This document shows, piece after piece, positions 52,685 through 61,077 of a DNA stretch of 64,000 nt (within the stretch, counting starts at the first letter, position 1; every line of letters starts with the position of its first letter). Position numbers and translations under genes: made by a program. The notes beneath the pieces are model-generated. The model made no database searches. It had not been told where the DNA came from and worked only from the letters and a program-made list of their open reading frames with translations. The stretch comes from an uncultured Ruminiclostridium sp. (lineage in GTDB: Bacteria > Bacillota > Clostridia > Oscillospirales > Ruminococcaceae). The DNA lies in contig CANQED010000006.1 of the NCBI GenBank assembly GCA_947594425.1, positions 62,001 to 126,000 on the forward strand, read 5' to 3'.

Positions 52685-54589
52685 TTAAGCTTTTGCGGTC
52701 AATTTTTCAAACGCCCTCTTTATCGTCGGGATAAATCCGTAGGTCCTAAAATACACCCTCATTTTGTTAAAGACCGAGAGCCTGCCATACTCCGCCGTTC
52801 CTACCGACGGCAGCTTTTCCGGCGTCTTACGCCTCGTATGCGGCTTAGTTAAAAGCGCCTTTTCCGCGTTTTTCAGCGCGTCACAGCGGGCACGGCACAG
52901 CTTGTCCTCGCTCTCCTCCTCGCTCATTCTCACTTTAAGCGGCGAACTCTCGGGGGCGGATAGATACCGCGACAAATCGTCCCTGCACCCGCCCTGCGTG
53001 ATGTATTCTATTCGGCTGAGCTCTTTTTGCTGGGCATTTATCACGCGTTCGGTCTTTTCTGCGTCGGCGGGAAATTTAAAAAGCATAGGCGCCTTTACCG
53101 CATAATTCCACCAAAAATTGCTGTACAAGCCCTGAATATTCACCCACGGCTCATTCTCGCCGTAATACAGCACCGGCCGCCATGTCGCCTCAAGCTGATA
53201 CTGCCCGCGATTTTTGAGCTTTGACCTTATCGGGAGCATGTATTCCCTCTCGCCGCCCGCAAGGGTCACGAACCACTCGGCAAAGCAGCCTATCTGATCT
53301 TCGCAGAGCAAATTGAGTATATCTATCGCGCTTTTGCTTTCAAAAAGCGGCTTTGCCTCAGCAAGTATCCTATGCTTTCTAAATCTCTCGCAATTGATGA
53401 CAAATATATCCTCGGACAGCCGTCTATTTTTAGACACATTTGTGATACCGCCCTCGGGCAGTCCGCTGATGTAGTAGTCGTCAACATTGCACGTGCGGTA
53501 AAATTCCGAAAGGTCGTGCATAGCTATCGCTTTCTCGTTAAAATATATCAGCTTCTTTACCTTAGGCAGCCGCTCCGATATTTCCAGCGGGTAATATTCC
53601 CGCCTCAGCCGCGAGTGGACAAATTCCACCCGGCATATGCCGTAATTCTCGCATAGGCTCAAAAATCTCCGCTTGTCCTCGTCGGTGACGTCCACGCCGT
53701 GCATAAGGTAAAAAGTGAATTTCGTACCCTTTTTCGCGTTTTCGAGCGCCGATACCATCGACACCTCGACCGCGTAAAGGTTGTCCTTATTTATCGCATA
53801 CGCTATCGGGATATTAACGCCCTCCGCGGCAAAATTTATCGGGTATACCTTGTATTTAAGCCCCTGCCGCATTTTCTCATATATGAATATCCCCGTCAGC
53901 CGCTCCGAGATAAACAGCCGCTTTTCGCCGATATCCACCCGCCTGCAAAACTCCTCCAATATCCCGAAAATATATTCGCAATACTCGAAAAACATTTTCT
54001 TCGGAAAGATGAACATATTGCAAAAGCAGCCCACATCCTGCCGCATATATTCGTCTGCGGCGGCACAATACTGCGGGTACATTTGCTTTAGCAGCTTCAG
54101 CGCGAGCGCCATATCCTCCGCGCGGTGGCTTGCGAGAAAATGCTTGTATATCCCGTCGACTTTCCCCAAATGGCAGGCAAAGTCGCAGCTTTCGAGTTCC
54201 TCGGACAGCCGCTCGGGATCGTACCCGAGCATATCCAAATATTTAGGCGAGCCCATCTCGGGTATCTCGTACACCTTTATTTCGCCCTCGTTGAATACAA
54301 AATGCCGCCGATAGTGCATAAGGCCTATGTAGTCAGGGTCGTCAATTTTATCATAATTCTTCCACGCCCAGTAAAGCGCGGTCAGCTCGTTGTAGGTGCG
54401 GTTGAGCAGTGAGATATTCTCCCCCGTATCGTCGCCTATCATATTGTCAAGCAGCCACTTGAGGTCGGGGTCGTCGGGGTCTTTCTCCCTTTTAGCTATC
54501 GCCCTGCCGACGTGTATGGGGGTCAAGATATCATCTTTAAGCAAAACATCGGGCTTATGATAGCATATCAGCAGCTTGATCTTCTTCAT
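52685..54589 (-). CDS. DUF4422 protein fused to a GT8-like domain lacking DxD
   Basis: About 634 residues from the ATG at 54589 (GAGGGGAAAC upstream). Residues 1-~240: DUF4422 capsular-polysaccharide domain (LLICYHKPDVLLKDD, YWAWKNYDKIDDPDYIGLMH, HYRRHF). About 262-480: GT8-like fold (INFAAEGVNIPIAYAINKDN, FTFYLMHGVDVTDEDKRRFL). The GT8 position that normally reads LYLDxD..G/HDL is KLIYFNEKAIAMHDLSEF: the DxD metal ligand is missing. DUF4422 members are glycosyltransferase-like. The start overlaps the GlfT2-like gene stop (ATGA). Confidence 0.82.
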   Translation of the reverse strand: MKKIKLLICYHKPDVLLKDDILTPIHVGRAIAKREKDPDDPDLKWLLDNMIGDDTGENISLLNRTYNELTALYWAWKNYDKIDDPDYIGLMHYRRHFVFNEGEIKVYEIPEMGSPKYLDMLGYDPERLSEELESCDFACHLGKVDGIYKHFLASHRAEDMALALKLLKQMYPQYCAAADEYMRQDVGCFCNMFIFPKKMFFEYCEYIFGILEEFCRRVDIGEKRLFISERLTGIFIYEKMRQGLKYKVYPINFAAEGVNIPIAYAINKDNLYAVEVSMVSALENAKKGTKFTFYLMHGVDVTDEDKRRFLSLCENYGICRVEFVHSRLRREYYPLEISERLPKVKKLIYFNEKAIAMHDLSEFYRTCNVDDYYISGLPEGGITNVSKNRRLSEDIFVINCERFRKHRILAEAKPLFESKSAIDILNLLCEDQIGCFAEWFVTLAGGEREYMLPIRSKLKNRGQYQLEATWRPVLYYGENEPWVNIQGLYSNFWWNYAVKAPMLFKFPADAEKTERVINAQQKELSRIEYITQGGCRDDLSRYLSAPESSPLKVRMSEEESEDKLCRARCDALKNAEKALLTKPHTRRKTPEKLPSVGTAEYGRLSVFNKMRVYFRTYGFIPTIKRAFEKLTAKA

Positions 54590-56220
54590 ATGTTTCCCCT
54601 CCAAAGGACCGCCTTGACAAACTCCCACAAGCTCTTCTTCGTCACATACCCCTTTTTCGCCCTGCGGTCAAAGTGCAGCGCTCTTTTGTACCCAAAATAC
54701 ATTTCCTTCCTATCGAAGAAAATATCGGTTGTCGCATAGTCCTTTTTGCACAAAAATGCGGGGATAAGCTGCCCGTACAGCAGCAGTCTTTTTTTGCGGT
54801 CAACCTTAGCGCTCTGCGCCCTCTCATATTTCTCCTGCGAAAATCTCACCCCGTGCCGCTTATACAGCTCTTCCTCGTCTAATATGGGATAATTCAGCCC
54901 GCGTACGTATTCGTGATTTTTCTCCGCGTCGAGCGCGCGTATGTATTCTATCCCCCTGCGATAGTCGCGATAGCCGAGACTTGCCGCCCGCGCCATATTG
55001 TACTGCTGGCGAAACGCCTTTTCGCGCACCCGCCCGCGCGCGAACCTCCTCGCCTCCTTGCGGGATATCCCGCCGTGCAGGCTGCGCGTCAATAAGTAGT
55101 TGCGCACGTTGTAGTACTCGCTGTCGGCGTTATATTTGCCGTCAAAGCGCTCGTGCCAGACCCCGACGCCGCTTAGCGTGACGATATCCATCCCGCACCT
55201 CAGCGCATACTCCACGTCGTCATATTTTATGAAAAACGGCAGCGGCAGCAGCCCGCTTTTCGCATAGCAGACGGGCATACAAAAGAGCCACCAGCCGCCG
55301 TAATTTATCGTCTTTTCGTGTTCATCTTCGCAGAGTGCCTCGCGCTTAGTCATATCGAGCCCGTACGAGCAGCCGGTCTGACTTCCGCTTATGATATCAA
55401 AGTACCCGCCCGCCTCAAAGCAGACGGTAGGCTCATCGGCAAAGAGCATACTCCCCGCGACGCAAAGCTTGTCGTCCCGAGTTGTACTCAAAAATCCGAA
55501 CAGCCGCTCTAATGCCGCAGGTTCAAAGTCCACATCGTCGTCCATTAGCATTATGTGGGTAAAGTCACGCCTCGCCGCGTACTCCATCCCTCGGGCAAAT
55601 CCTCCGCTCCCGCCGCAATTGACACTTTTGATAAGTCTTATTGTGTGGTCAGGAAAGTCACCGAGAGTGCCACCGTTATCCACGACGATGACCTCGCCCT
55701 CTACCCCGCTTTTTCTCAGCGCGTCGGCGGCCGTCAAAGCATTGCGCACCGCGCATTTTTCGCGATGATAGGTGCATATCACTATCGCGGGAGACACCCT
55801 CTTTACCTCGTCACATTCGGCGATTGCGGTTATCTTATCTATGCGTACATCATTTGACATAAATGTCAGCTTAAGATATACAAAAAAACTGTCGGCCGAA
55901 ATGTAGACAAAGCGTGCCAATATTTCAGCATTTGTGTTTGATATATCGCACACATTTTCGCTCAATAGCTCCCCTTTGTCGGTATACATCTGCGCGCATA
56001 TTTTGCCGCTTCCGCATATCTCGTACCCTACCGCTTCTGCCTCGCAGTACCGCCTCATCTTCGCACTGAACACCAGCCCGAAATACGTATCAAAGCTGAC
56101 AACCGCGCCCTTTTCGCCCACAAGGCCGCCGCCCTCAGACCGCACCCTCTCTCCCCTAAAGTACAGCTCCCGCGCCCCCTCGCGCGGGCTCAATGGGATG
56201 GGGAAAAGCGCCTTTTTCAC
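54586..56220 (-). CDS. GlfT2-like glycosyltransferase family 2 protein
   Basis: A 544-residue protein with the layout of galactofuranosyltransferase GlfT2: N-terminal beta-sandwich (~1-135), GT-A domain (~143-375; PAIVICTYHREKC, VVDNGG), metal motif MLMDDDVDFEP (~225), helical C-terminal part with GVGVWHERFDGKYN (~345). In GlfT2 this fold polymerises galactofuranose from UDP-Galf; the sugar here is not proven. Its GTG start overlaps the upstream recombinase stop (GTGA), so it depends on translation of the recombinase. First enzyme gene of the glycan operon. Confidence 0.88.
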   Translation of the reverse strand: MKKALFPIPLSPREGARELYFRGERVRSEGGGLVGEKGAVVSFDTYFGLVFSAKMRRYCEAEAVGYEICGSGKICAQMYTDKGELLSENVCDISNTNAEILARFVYISADSFFVYLKLTFMSNDVRIDKITAIAECDEVKRVSPAIVICTYHREKCAVRNALTAADALRKSGVEGEVIVVDNGGTLGDFPDHTIRLIKSVNCGGSGGFARGMEYAARRDFTHIMLMDDDVDFEPAALERLFGFLSTTRDDKLCVAGSMLFADEPTVCFEAGGYFDIISGSQTGCSYGLDMTKREALCEDEHEKTINYGGWWLFCMPVCYAKSGLLPLPFFIKYDDVEYALRCGMDIVTLSGVGVWHERFDGKYNADSEYYNVRNYLLTRSLHGGISRKEARRFARGRVREKAFRQQYNMARAASLGYRDYRRGIEYIRALDAEKNHEYVRGLNYPILDEEELYKRHGVRFSQEKYERAQSAKVDRKKRLLLYGQLIPAFLCKKDYATTDIFFDRKEMYFGYKRALHFDRRAKKGYVTKKSLWEFVKAVLWRGNI

Positions 56221-57131
56221 CTAATCTCTCCCGCTAATTCCACCGCCCTCACCTTGCTGTCCATACTCGCCTTTTGGCAGTACAGCAGGGTGCTCTGCAC
56301 GCTGGCATTTCCGAGTATCTCGGTCAGGGCGGCTATGTCCGCGCCGCGGCTGATACAGCGGCCTATGAACAGCTTTCTCAGCTCGCTGAAGCTTATCTGC
56401 GGCAGGCGCTCCTTTTTAAGAAAAGCCCGCAGCCTGTATTGCATTGTGCGCGGTTCTGCGGGCATAAGTGTTCCTGTCAAAAAGTACCTGTTGCCCTCTG
56501 CCCTAAACCGCTGCAGATAGCCCGAAAGGCGCGGCGTTATCGGAACGGTGCGCATTCCCGCACGGCTTTGCGGAGAGGATATCACCAGTCCGCCGCCCTC
56601 TCCGGTGGATACGCGCTGTAGGCTTTTGCTTACAGTCAAAACGCCTTTGTCAAGGTCTATATCCGACCACTTAAGCGCGCATAATTCTCCTATTCTCAGT
56701 CCGGTAAACAGCGTCAGGGCTATCCCCGCTTTGGTGAGGTCGGGCTTGTCCGAAACGGCTTTACAAAGCCGTTCAAAGCTGTACTCGTCATAGATCTTAT
56801 CTACACTTTCGGCACTCGAGACCCTCGGCAAGTCCACCTTAGCCGCAGGGTCGGGGACATTGTACAATTGTGATAGATATTTGGTTATCATTTTCAGCAG
56901 TGACAAATTGCTTACGGCGTACCGCTGAGTTACGCCATCGCTTAAAAGTTTCGCATAAAACGCCGATATTTCTCGCTCGCTGAGCTCGCAGAATGCGGTT
57001 TCGGCAAAGTAAGGCAGGATATTTTTTTCAAGCTTAAGCTTGTATTGCGCATACGAGGACAGACGCACGCGGCTCTTTATGTATTCAAGCCATTCCGCCG
57101 CACCGTCCTTAAAAACGGGATATTCTGCCAT
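56217..57131 (-). CDS. Tyrosine recombinase, catalytically degenerate
   Basis: A 304-residue tyrosine recombinase-like protein: core-binding SAM-like domain (~8-100) and catalytic fold (~115-295). Arg I is kept (FTGLRIGELCALKWSD), as is the Lys hairpin (LTVSKSLQR) and the Tyr (LLYCQ), but HxxR reads SELR (ISFSELRKLF) and the later His/Trp is Asn (ILGNASVQSTLL). It lacks an N-terminal arm-binding domain. So probably reduced or no recombination; possibly a DNA-binding partner or modulator of the intact recombinase upstream. It overlaps the GlfT2-like gene. Confidence 0.88.
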   Translation of the reverse strand: MAEYPVFKDGAAEWLEYIKSRVRLSSYAQYKLKLEKNILPYFAETAFCELSEREISAFYAKLLSDGVTQRYAVSNLSLLKMITKYLSQLYNVPDPAAKVDLPRVSSAESVDKIYDEYSFERLCKAVSDKPDLTKAGIALTLFTGLRIGELCALKWSDIDLDKGVLTVSKSLQRVSTGEGGGLVISSPQSRAGMRTVPITPRLSGYLQRFRAEGNRYFLTGTLMPAEPRTMQYRLRAFLKKERLPQISFSELRKLFIGRCISRGADIAALTEILGNASVQSTLLYCQKASMDSKVRAVELAGEIR

Positions 57132-57213
57132 AGTCCGCCTCCCAACTTGTATTTCTTGCGATTTTGGGTTATATTTAAATTATGACGGGGTGATATTCTT
57201 TCGGGAATTTCGT

Positions 57214-57228
57214 CTTTAGCGAAAAATG
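57214..57228 (-). promoter_or_regulatory. Shared motif TTTCGCTAAA, copy 1
   Basis: On the minus strand TTTCGCTAAAGACGAAA lies ~85 bases upstream of the degenerate recombinase ATG. TTTCGCTAAA plus two further matching bases recur ~98 bases upstream of the intact recombinase. Candidate recombinase-binding or regulatory site. Confidence 0.4.
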
Positions 57229-57274
57229 TCGATTATCGGTCGGCTATTTTATTTTCAAGGAGCAAACCGCGCTG

Positions 57275-58327
57275 CTATGCGGCAAAGCAAAGCTTTTTCA
57301 TAAACCGCTTTTTGCGCTCGAGAGAGGAATGAACATACCTATTGAGCGTAATTTCCACGCCCGAGTGACCGAGTATCTCGGACAGCGATTTAACGTCAAA
57401 GCCAAGCTCTACACAGTTTGTGGCGAACACGTGGCGCAGGGCGTGAAAGTGCATTGACGGCAGGTTTGCTTTTTTAAGCAGCGCCTTAAATCTATACTGC
57501 ATCGTGCGCGGCTCAATGGGCTTTTGTGTGCCGGAAAGCAGATAATTCTCACCCGCGCTCATATTATTTGCAAGCAGGCTTAAAACGCGGTCGGGCAGCG
57601 GGATAACGCGCACCGAGGACATGCTTTTCGGCTCGGTTATCACAAGACGCGTGCCGTGCTGGCAGCGTATGCGCTGGATGGTTTTGCTGACAGATAATGT
57701 CCTGTCGGAGAGGTTGATATCTGACCACTTAAGCGCGCACAACTCTCCCAGTCTCAGTCCCGTATAAAGGCAAAGGGTCACGCCGAGAGAGGTCAGGCTC
57801 TTATTAAGCGAGAGGTGCTTTTCGAGGCACTTTTGCTGGGCTTTGTCGGGGAGAAAGATCTCGGTGCGCCTTCTTTTGGGGAGAATGACTTCCGAAATAT
57901 TGTTTTTGATCTCATGTACACGCTCGCCGTACTTCATAACGGATTTGAGTAAAATAACCATGTCGGCGGTGTAGCCTGCGGAAAGCCCGTCAGAAAGCCG
58001 TTCGGCGATAAATCCTCTCACCATATCGGCGGAAAGCTCATCGGTAAAAAGCCCGCCGAATTTCGGCAAAATGTGCGCATCGGCTTTGCCGCGATAGTTA
58101 GCTAAAGTAGACTCTTTTACCTTTACGCTGACAGCCGATAACCACTCGTCAAAAAGCATTTTCACCGTCAGACGGCAGTCGGAATTGCCTCGACTTGCGA
58201 TAAAATCGGCTATCTTGCGCTCGACCTCGGCACGAGACCGCCCATAAAAATACTTCGTCCCATTAGTCCTCTCATCGCTAAATCTGCCCTCATACCGCCC
58301 GTCGCGGCGATGATAAATATTTTTCAT
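57275..58327 (-). CDS. Tyrosine recombinase/integrase, intact
   Basis: A 350-residue integrase of the Tn916/phage type: N-terminal arm-binding domain (~1-48; RRDGRYEGRFSDERTNG), core-binding domain (~55-150), catalytic domain (~165-340). All catalytic residues are visible: Arg in YTGLRLGELCALKW, Lys in LSVSKTIQR, HALRHVF (HxxR), GHSGVEITL and Tyr in NRYVH. It is homologous to the next gene, which looks like a decayed or specialised duplicate. No phage structural or conjugation genes are nearby; downstream is the glycan operon. AAAGGAGG precedes the ATG. Confidence 0.93.
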   Translation of the reverse strand: MKNIYHRRDGRYEGRFSDERTNGTKYFYGRSRAEVERKIADFIASRGNSDCRLTVKMLFDEWLSAVSVKVKESTLANYRGKADAHILPKFGGLFTDELSADMVRGFIAERLSDGLSAGYTADMVILLKSVMKYGERVHEIKNNISEVILPKRRRTEIFLPDKAQQKCLEKHLSLNKSLTSLGVTLCLYTGLRLGELCALKWSDINLSDRTLSVSKTIQRIRCQHGTRLVITEPKSMSSVRVIPLPDRVLSLLANNMSAGENYLLSGTQKPIEPRTMQYRFKALLKKANLPSMHFHALRHVFATNCVELGFDVKSLSEILGHSGVEITLNRYVHSSLERKKRFMKKLCFAA

Positions 58328-58345
58328 ATTTCCTCCTTTGAATTA

Positions 58346-58374
58346 TTGACAAACAACGGATTTTATGATATACT
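58346..58374 (+). promoter_or_regulatory. Consensus promoter on the plus strand, upstream of no gene
   Basis: TTGACA (58346-58351), 17-base spacer, TATACT (58369-58374). It points away from the integrase into a non-coding stretch that ends in a strong terminator at 58470-58505. No plus-strand coding frame follows. Confidence 0.65.
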
Positions 58375-58387
58375 TTGTGTATAATAT

Positions 58388-58416
58388 ATTATGACTGTTT
58401 TTTGCGGTTTTCGCAA
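58388..58416 (-). promoter_or_regulatory. Candidate promoter for the recombinase/glycan operon
   Basis: On the minus strand TTGCGA (58416-58411), 17-base spacer, CATAAT (58393-58388). It overlaps head-on with the plus-strand promoter at 58346-58374, and the TTTCGCTAAA motif (58434-58425) is just upstream. Confidence 0.5.
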
Positions 58417-58424
58417 ATGACGAA

Positions 58425-58434
58425 TTTAGCGAAA
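58425..58434 (-). promoter_or_regulatory. Shared motif TTTCGCTAAA, copy 2
   Basis: Second occurrence of the ten-base motif, ~98 bases upstream of the intact integrase ATG; a TTTCGC (58409-58414) on the plus strand forms an inverted partner. Confidence 0.4.
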
Positions 58435-58469
58435 GAATATGGCTTGATTTTTTTGTATAATAAGCGCAA

Positions 58470-58505
58470 AAATTCCCCGTCGATTTTCCGACGGGGAATT
58501 TGATA
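58470..58505. terminator. Bidirectional-type terminator between the exporter and recombinase genes
   Basis: A perfect 13-bp stem, AAATTCCCCGTCG/CGACGGGGAATTT, with loop ATTTTC. On the minus strand it is followed by TTTGCGC and could end the exporter operon transcript; on the plus strand by GATAAAAT. Confidence 0.75.
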
Positions 58506-58595
58506 AAATATGACAAATTGTTTAATATAGCACTATATTTACCCTATCTCAGTCAGTATCCCTTATCCATTTCGCTGACCGTGCAGCAAAACGGC

Positions 58596-61073
58596 TTAAC
58601 GCCCTCCGCCCGCATTGCGAAACAAGCCGCTTCGCGTTATTTCCCTTTTGGAAATAATATAACTCAATAAAGCGGTAAGCACCGTCAACAAAGCAAACAC
58701 GGCGATACAAATTGCCGCCAAGCCGCTAAGGGGCAGATAATCGAGCGCCCGTGTCCTTTCTATTATAAGCGCGGTACACAATATCGCGGCCGCCCCGCCC
58801 GAGAACAATATAGTTTTCATATTCGTAAGTGCCGAAAGCTTTACCAGCAATGCGCTGTCTGCGCCTATCTGCTTTAAGAGAATTAGGCTCAGCATATCTC
58901 CTTTTGTCTTAAGCTTTGCGGATATTATAATTGCGGTCATCGCCATTAACTCAAAGATAAGCAGAACTATCCCAAATCCCGTGACGGTGGAGAGAGAGGC
59001 GTCCCTGTATTCTCTGCTTTGCTGTAATCTGTTATCCAGCGAGGTGTACTGACATCTTGAAACGACAGCCTCCGCCTTTTCGGTAACGGTCTTGATATAC
59101 TCATCATCTTTATTTTCGCCGACCGAAAGGACTACAATGTCAAATTTTGCCTCCTTATGGATATCGGAAAGATAATCGGCGCATAAAATATAATAATCGT
59201 ATCCGCTCAGTGCGCCTACCGTGTATTCGTCTTTATGGAAGAGGAACTTCTCGGGATCGTCCGCTGATTTTTCGGGATCGACGCTGCTTACGGTAAGTAT
59301 GGTCAATTTATCACCCACGTTATAATAAGACGCGGGCGCGGCTATTATTTTGCCGCTTTCAAACGCTTCTTTGCTCATATGGTCAACGCCGTAATCTTTT
59401 AATGCGGCGTAATTTTTTACAGCGGTCTTGCCCGTGATAAGATAGCCGCTGTTGTCTCCGCCCGCAGCTTTAAGAGCGTAATCAAGTGTCGGCGTTTCCC
59501 GCTCGGTAAGATATTGCCGATTGCGTATACAGTTTTCCATATAAGGGTCGGGATCCGAGGGGTCATAAAAGATAAACACGCCGATATTTGCGCTAAGCGA
59601 AGAATATACCACATCAAGCCCCATGTCGGTAAGCTCTTTAAGATTTTCAGCGGACACTCCCGAGCCCTCGGGCAGATTGATATTATATATATCCTGCGCT
59701 GTGCCTCCGCCCGGAATATACAAAGCAATATCCTCACCGTTGCCGCTTTCACGCGCCGCAGACTGATACTCGCTTATCACGGATATTTCCACGCCGAACA
59801 ACCCGACGCCGACAACGGCAACGCAAAGGAACATAAGCAGCCCCGATAACAGCCGCTGGGAAAAATTTATCCTCGACTGCGCTTTGTTCCATAGCTTTGT
59901 TAAAGAAACGGCGTCGACGAAAGGCTCGGTATGCTTTCTTGCTCTGCGCGGCTTTTTCTCGAAGCTGTTTTCGAGCTTTTTATAATATTTAATTACCGAA
60001 AAGGCAAAAACAAGCAATATAACTATCGAGCATATCATACAGCCGAAAAAGGCATAGCGTGCGTCATACACAAAGAGCGTTTCCTGCCCCGAGACCAGCT
60101 TTGAAAAAAGCCGACAGAATACGAAAGTAACTGCATACCCAGCCCCGCTGCCGATGATCGAGGCGGATATCATCGTGCCGAGCGCTGTTATAAGATATAT
60201 CGGTATGCACATTCTTAAAGGCATACCTATACAGCCGAGCAGACGGACGTACTTGTCGTACTCTTTCATTATATATTGCAAAACGCCGTATATACCCAAA
60301 ATCATTATAAGCACAATAAACACAGCTAAGGGGATAGTGACGATTTTTACAGACTCGATCTGTGCCTTTACGCTTGAGTGATTTAAGGTCATAAAGGTGT
60401 CGCTGTATTCTCCGCCGAGATAATTGCCGCTTTCGGGTGCATAATTACACATAATATCGATATAGGCGGGCGTTTTAACCTGCTGTACGGTGAGAATGAC
60501 AGGCGGCGGATAGGTAAACGATTTTTTGGTGATATCGGTATTCTGCCAGTTAAGCAGATAGCTTTCGATTTTCCCGCAGAGGGTAAAGCTTTTATCAACT
60601 TTCTCGCCGTTTTGCCGCACGGTCACAGTAAAGGTATCGCCTATATCCGCGGTAAGGCTTAGTGAATTATACGCGCTTTCTTCTATCGCCGCCTCGCCCT
60701 CTTTTTCGGGAAGTCTGCCCTCTGTCACCTCGCGGTGCTTGCTTAAAAGCGCCTTTTCGGGCAAATAACCGATATAAAACTTATTATCCAAGCTTTCCGA
60801 ATATACCGCGTCATAACCGCAAAAGACGGTCATACCGTCCGACGGCTCGGATAAAAGCCGAGCGGATTTGGAAATATCCGCGTTGTAGATTATTCCCGCT
60901 TCTTCTCCGTATTGTTTAAGAATATTATCCTCTACGGTTTTCGCATAGCAGCTGTTATACATAAGCGACGCCTCAAACGCCGCAACGAACAACGAAATTA
61001 TCAGTACGCCTAAGAGCGCCGTGTGCTTATGCGCTTTAATAAATTTGCCCGCGATAAAAAAGGAGATCCTCAT
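58596..61073 (-). CDS. ABC transporter permease, FtsX/MacB superfamily
   Basis: An 825-residue permease. An N-terminal helix (~18-38), extracytoplasmic domain (~45-240), three helices (~245-365), a second N-helix (~410-430), large second external domain (~435-680) and three C-terminal helices (~690-810), i.e. the duplicated FtsX plan of BceB/LolC-like exporters. Such proteins expel or sense antimicrobial peptides or move lipoproteins. The ATPase gene lies 4 bases upstream, so the two are one unit. Confidence 0.88.
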   Translation of the reverse strand: MRISFFIAGKFIKAHKHTALLGVLIISLFVAAFEASLMYNSCYAKTVEDNILKQYGEEAGIIYNADISKSARLLSEPSDGMTVFCGYDAVYSESLDNKFYIGYLPEKALLSKHREVTEGRLPEKEGEAAIEESAYNSLSLTADIGDTFTVTVRQNGEKVDKSFTLCGKIESYLLNWQNTDITKKSFTYPPPVILTVQQVKTPAYIDIMCNYAPESGNYLGGEYSDTFMTLNHSSVKAQIESVKIVTIPLAVFIVLIMILGIYGVLQYIMKEYDKYVRLLGCIGMPLRMCIPIYLITALGTMISASIIGSGAGYAVTFVFCRLFSKLVSGQETLFVYDARYAFFGCMICSIVILLVFAFSVIKYYKKLENSFEKKPRRARKHTEPFVDAVSLTKLWNKAQSRINFSQRLLSGLLMFLCVAVVGVGLFGVEISVISEYQSAARESGNGEDIALYIPGGGTAQDIYNINLPEGSGVSAENLKELTDMGLDVVYSSLSANIGVFIFYDPSDPDPYMENCIRNRQYLTERETPTLDYALKAAGGDNSGYLITGKTAVKNYAALKDYGVDHMSKEAFESGKIIAAPASYYNVGDKLTILTVSSVDPEKSADDPEKFLFHKDEYTVGALSGYDYYILCADYLSDIHKEAKFDIVVLSVGENKDDEYIKTVTEKAEAVVSRCQYTSLDNRLQQSREYRDASLSTVTGFGIVLLIFELMAMTAIIISAKLKTKGDMLSLILLKQIGADSALLVKLSALTNMKTILFSGGAAAILCTALIIERTRALDYLPLSGLAAICIAVFALLTVLTALLSYIISKREITRSGLFRNAGGGR

Positions 61074-61077
61074 AATA

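Larger units (their letters stand above)
58381..58505 (+). ncRNA. Putative ~120-nt small RNA
   Basis: Defined only by the consensus promoter (start predicted near 58381) and the terminator hairpin AAATTCCCCGTCG (58470-58482)/CGACGGGGAATTT (58489-58501) followed by GATAAAAT. The T-run after the hairpin is poor on the plus strand. No known RNA family was recognised. Confidence 0.35.

Noticed and set aside
56217-58327. Prophage or integrative conjugative element suggested by the two integrases
   Set aside because: No phage structural, excisionase, replication or conjugation genes, tRNA gene or att-like direct repeats were seen near them; the downstream genes are glycan enzymes.
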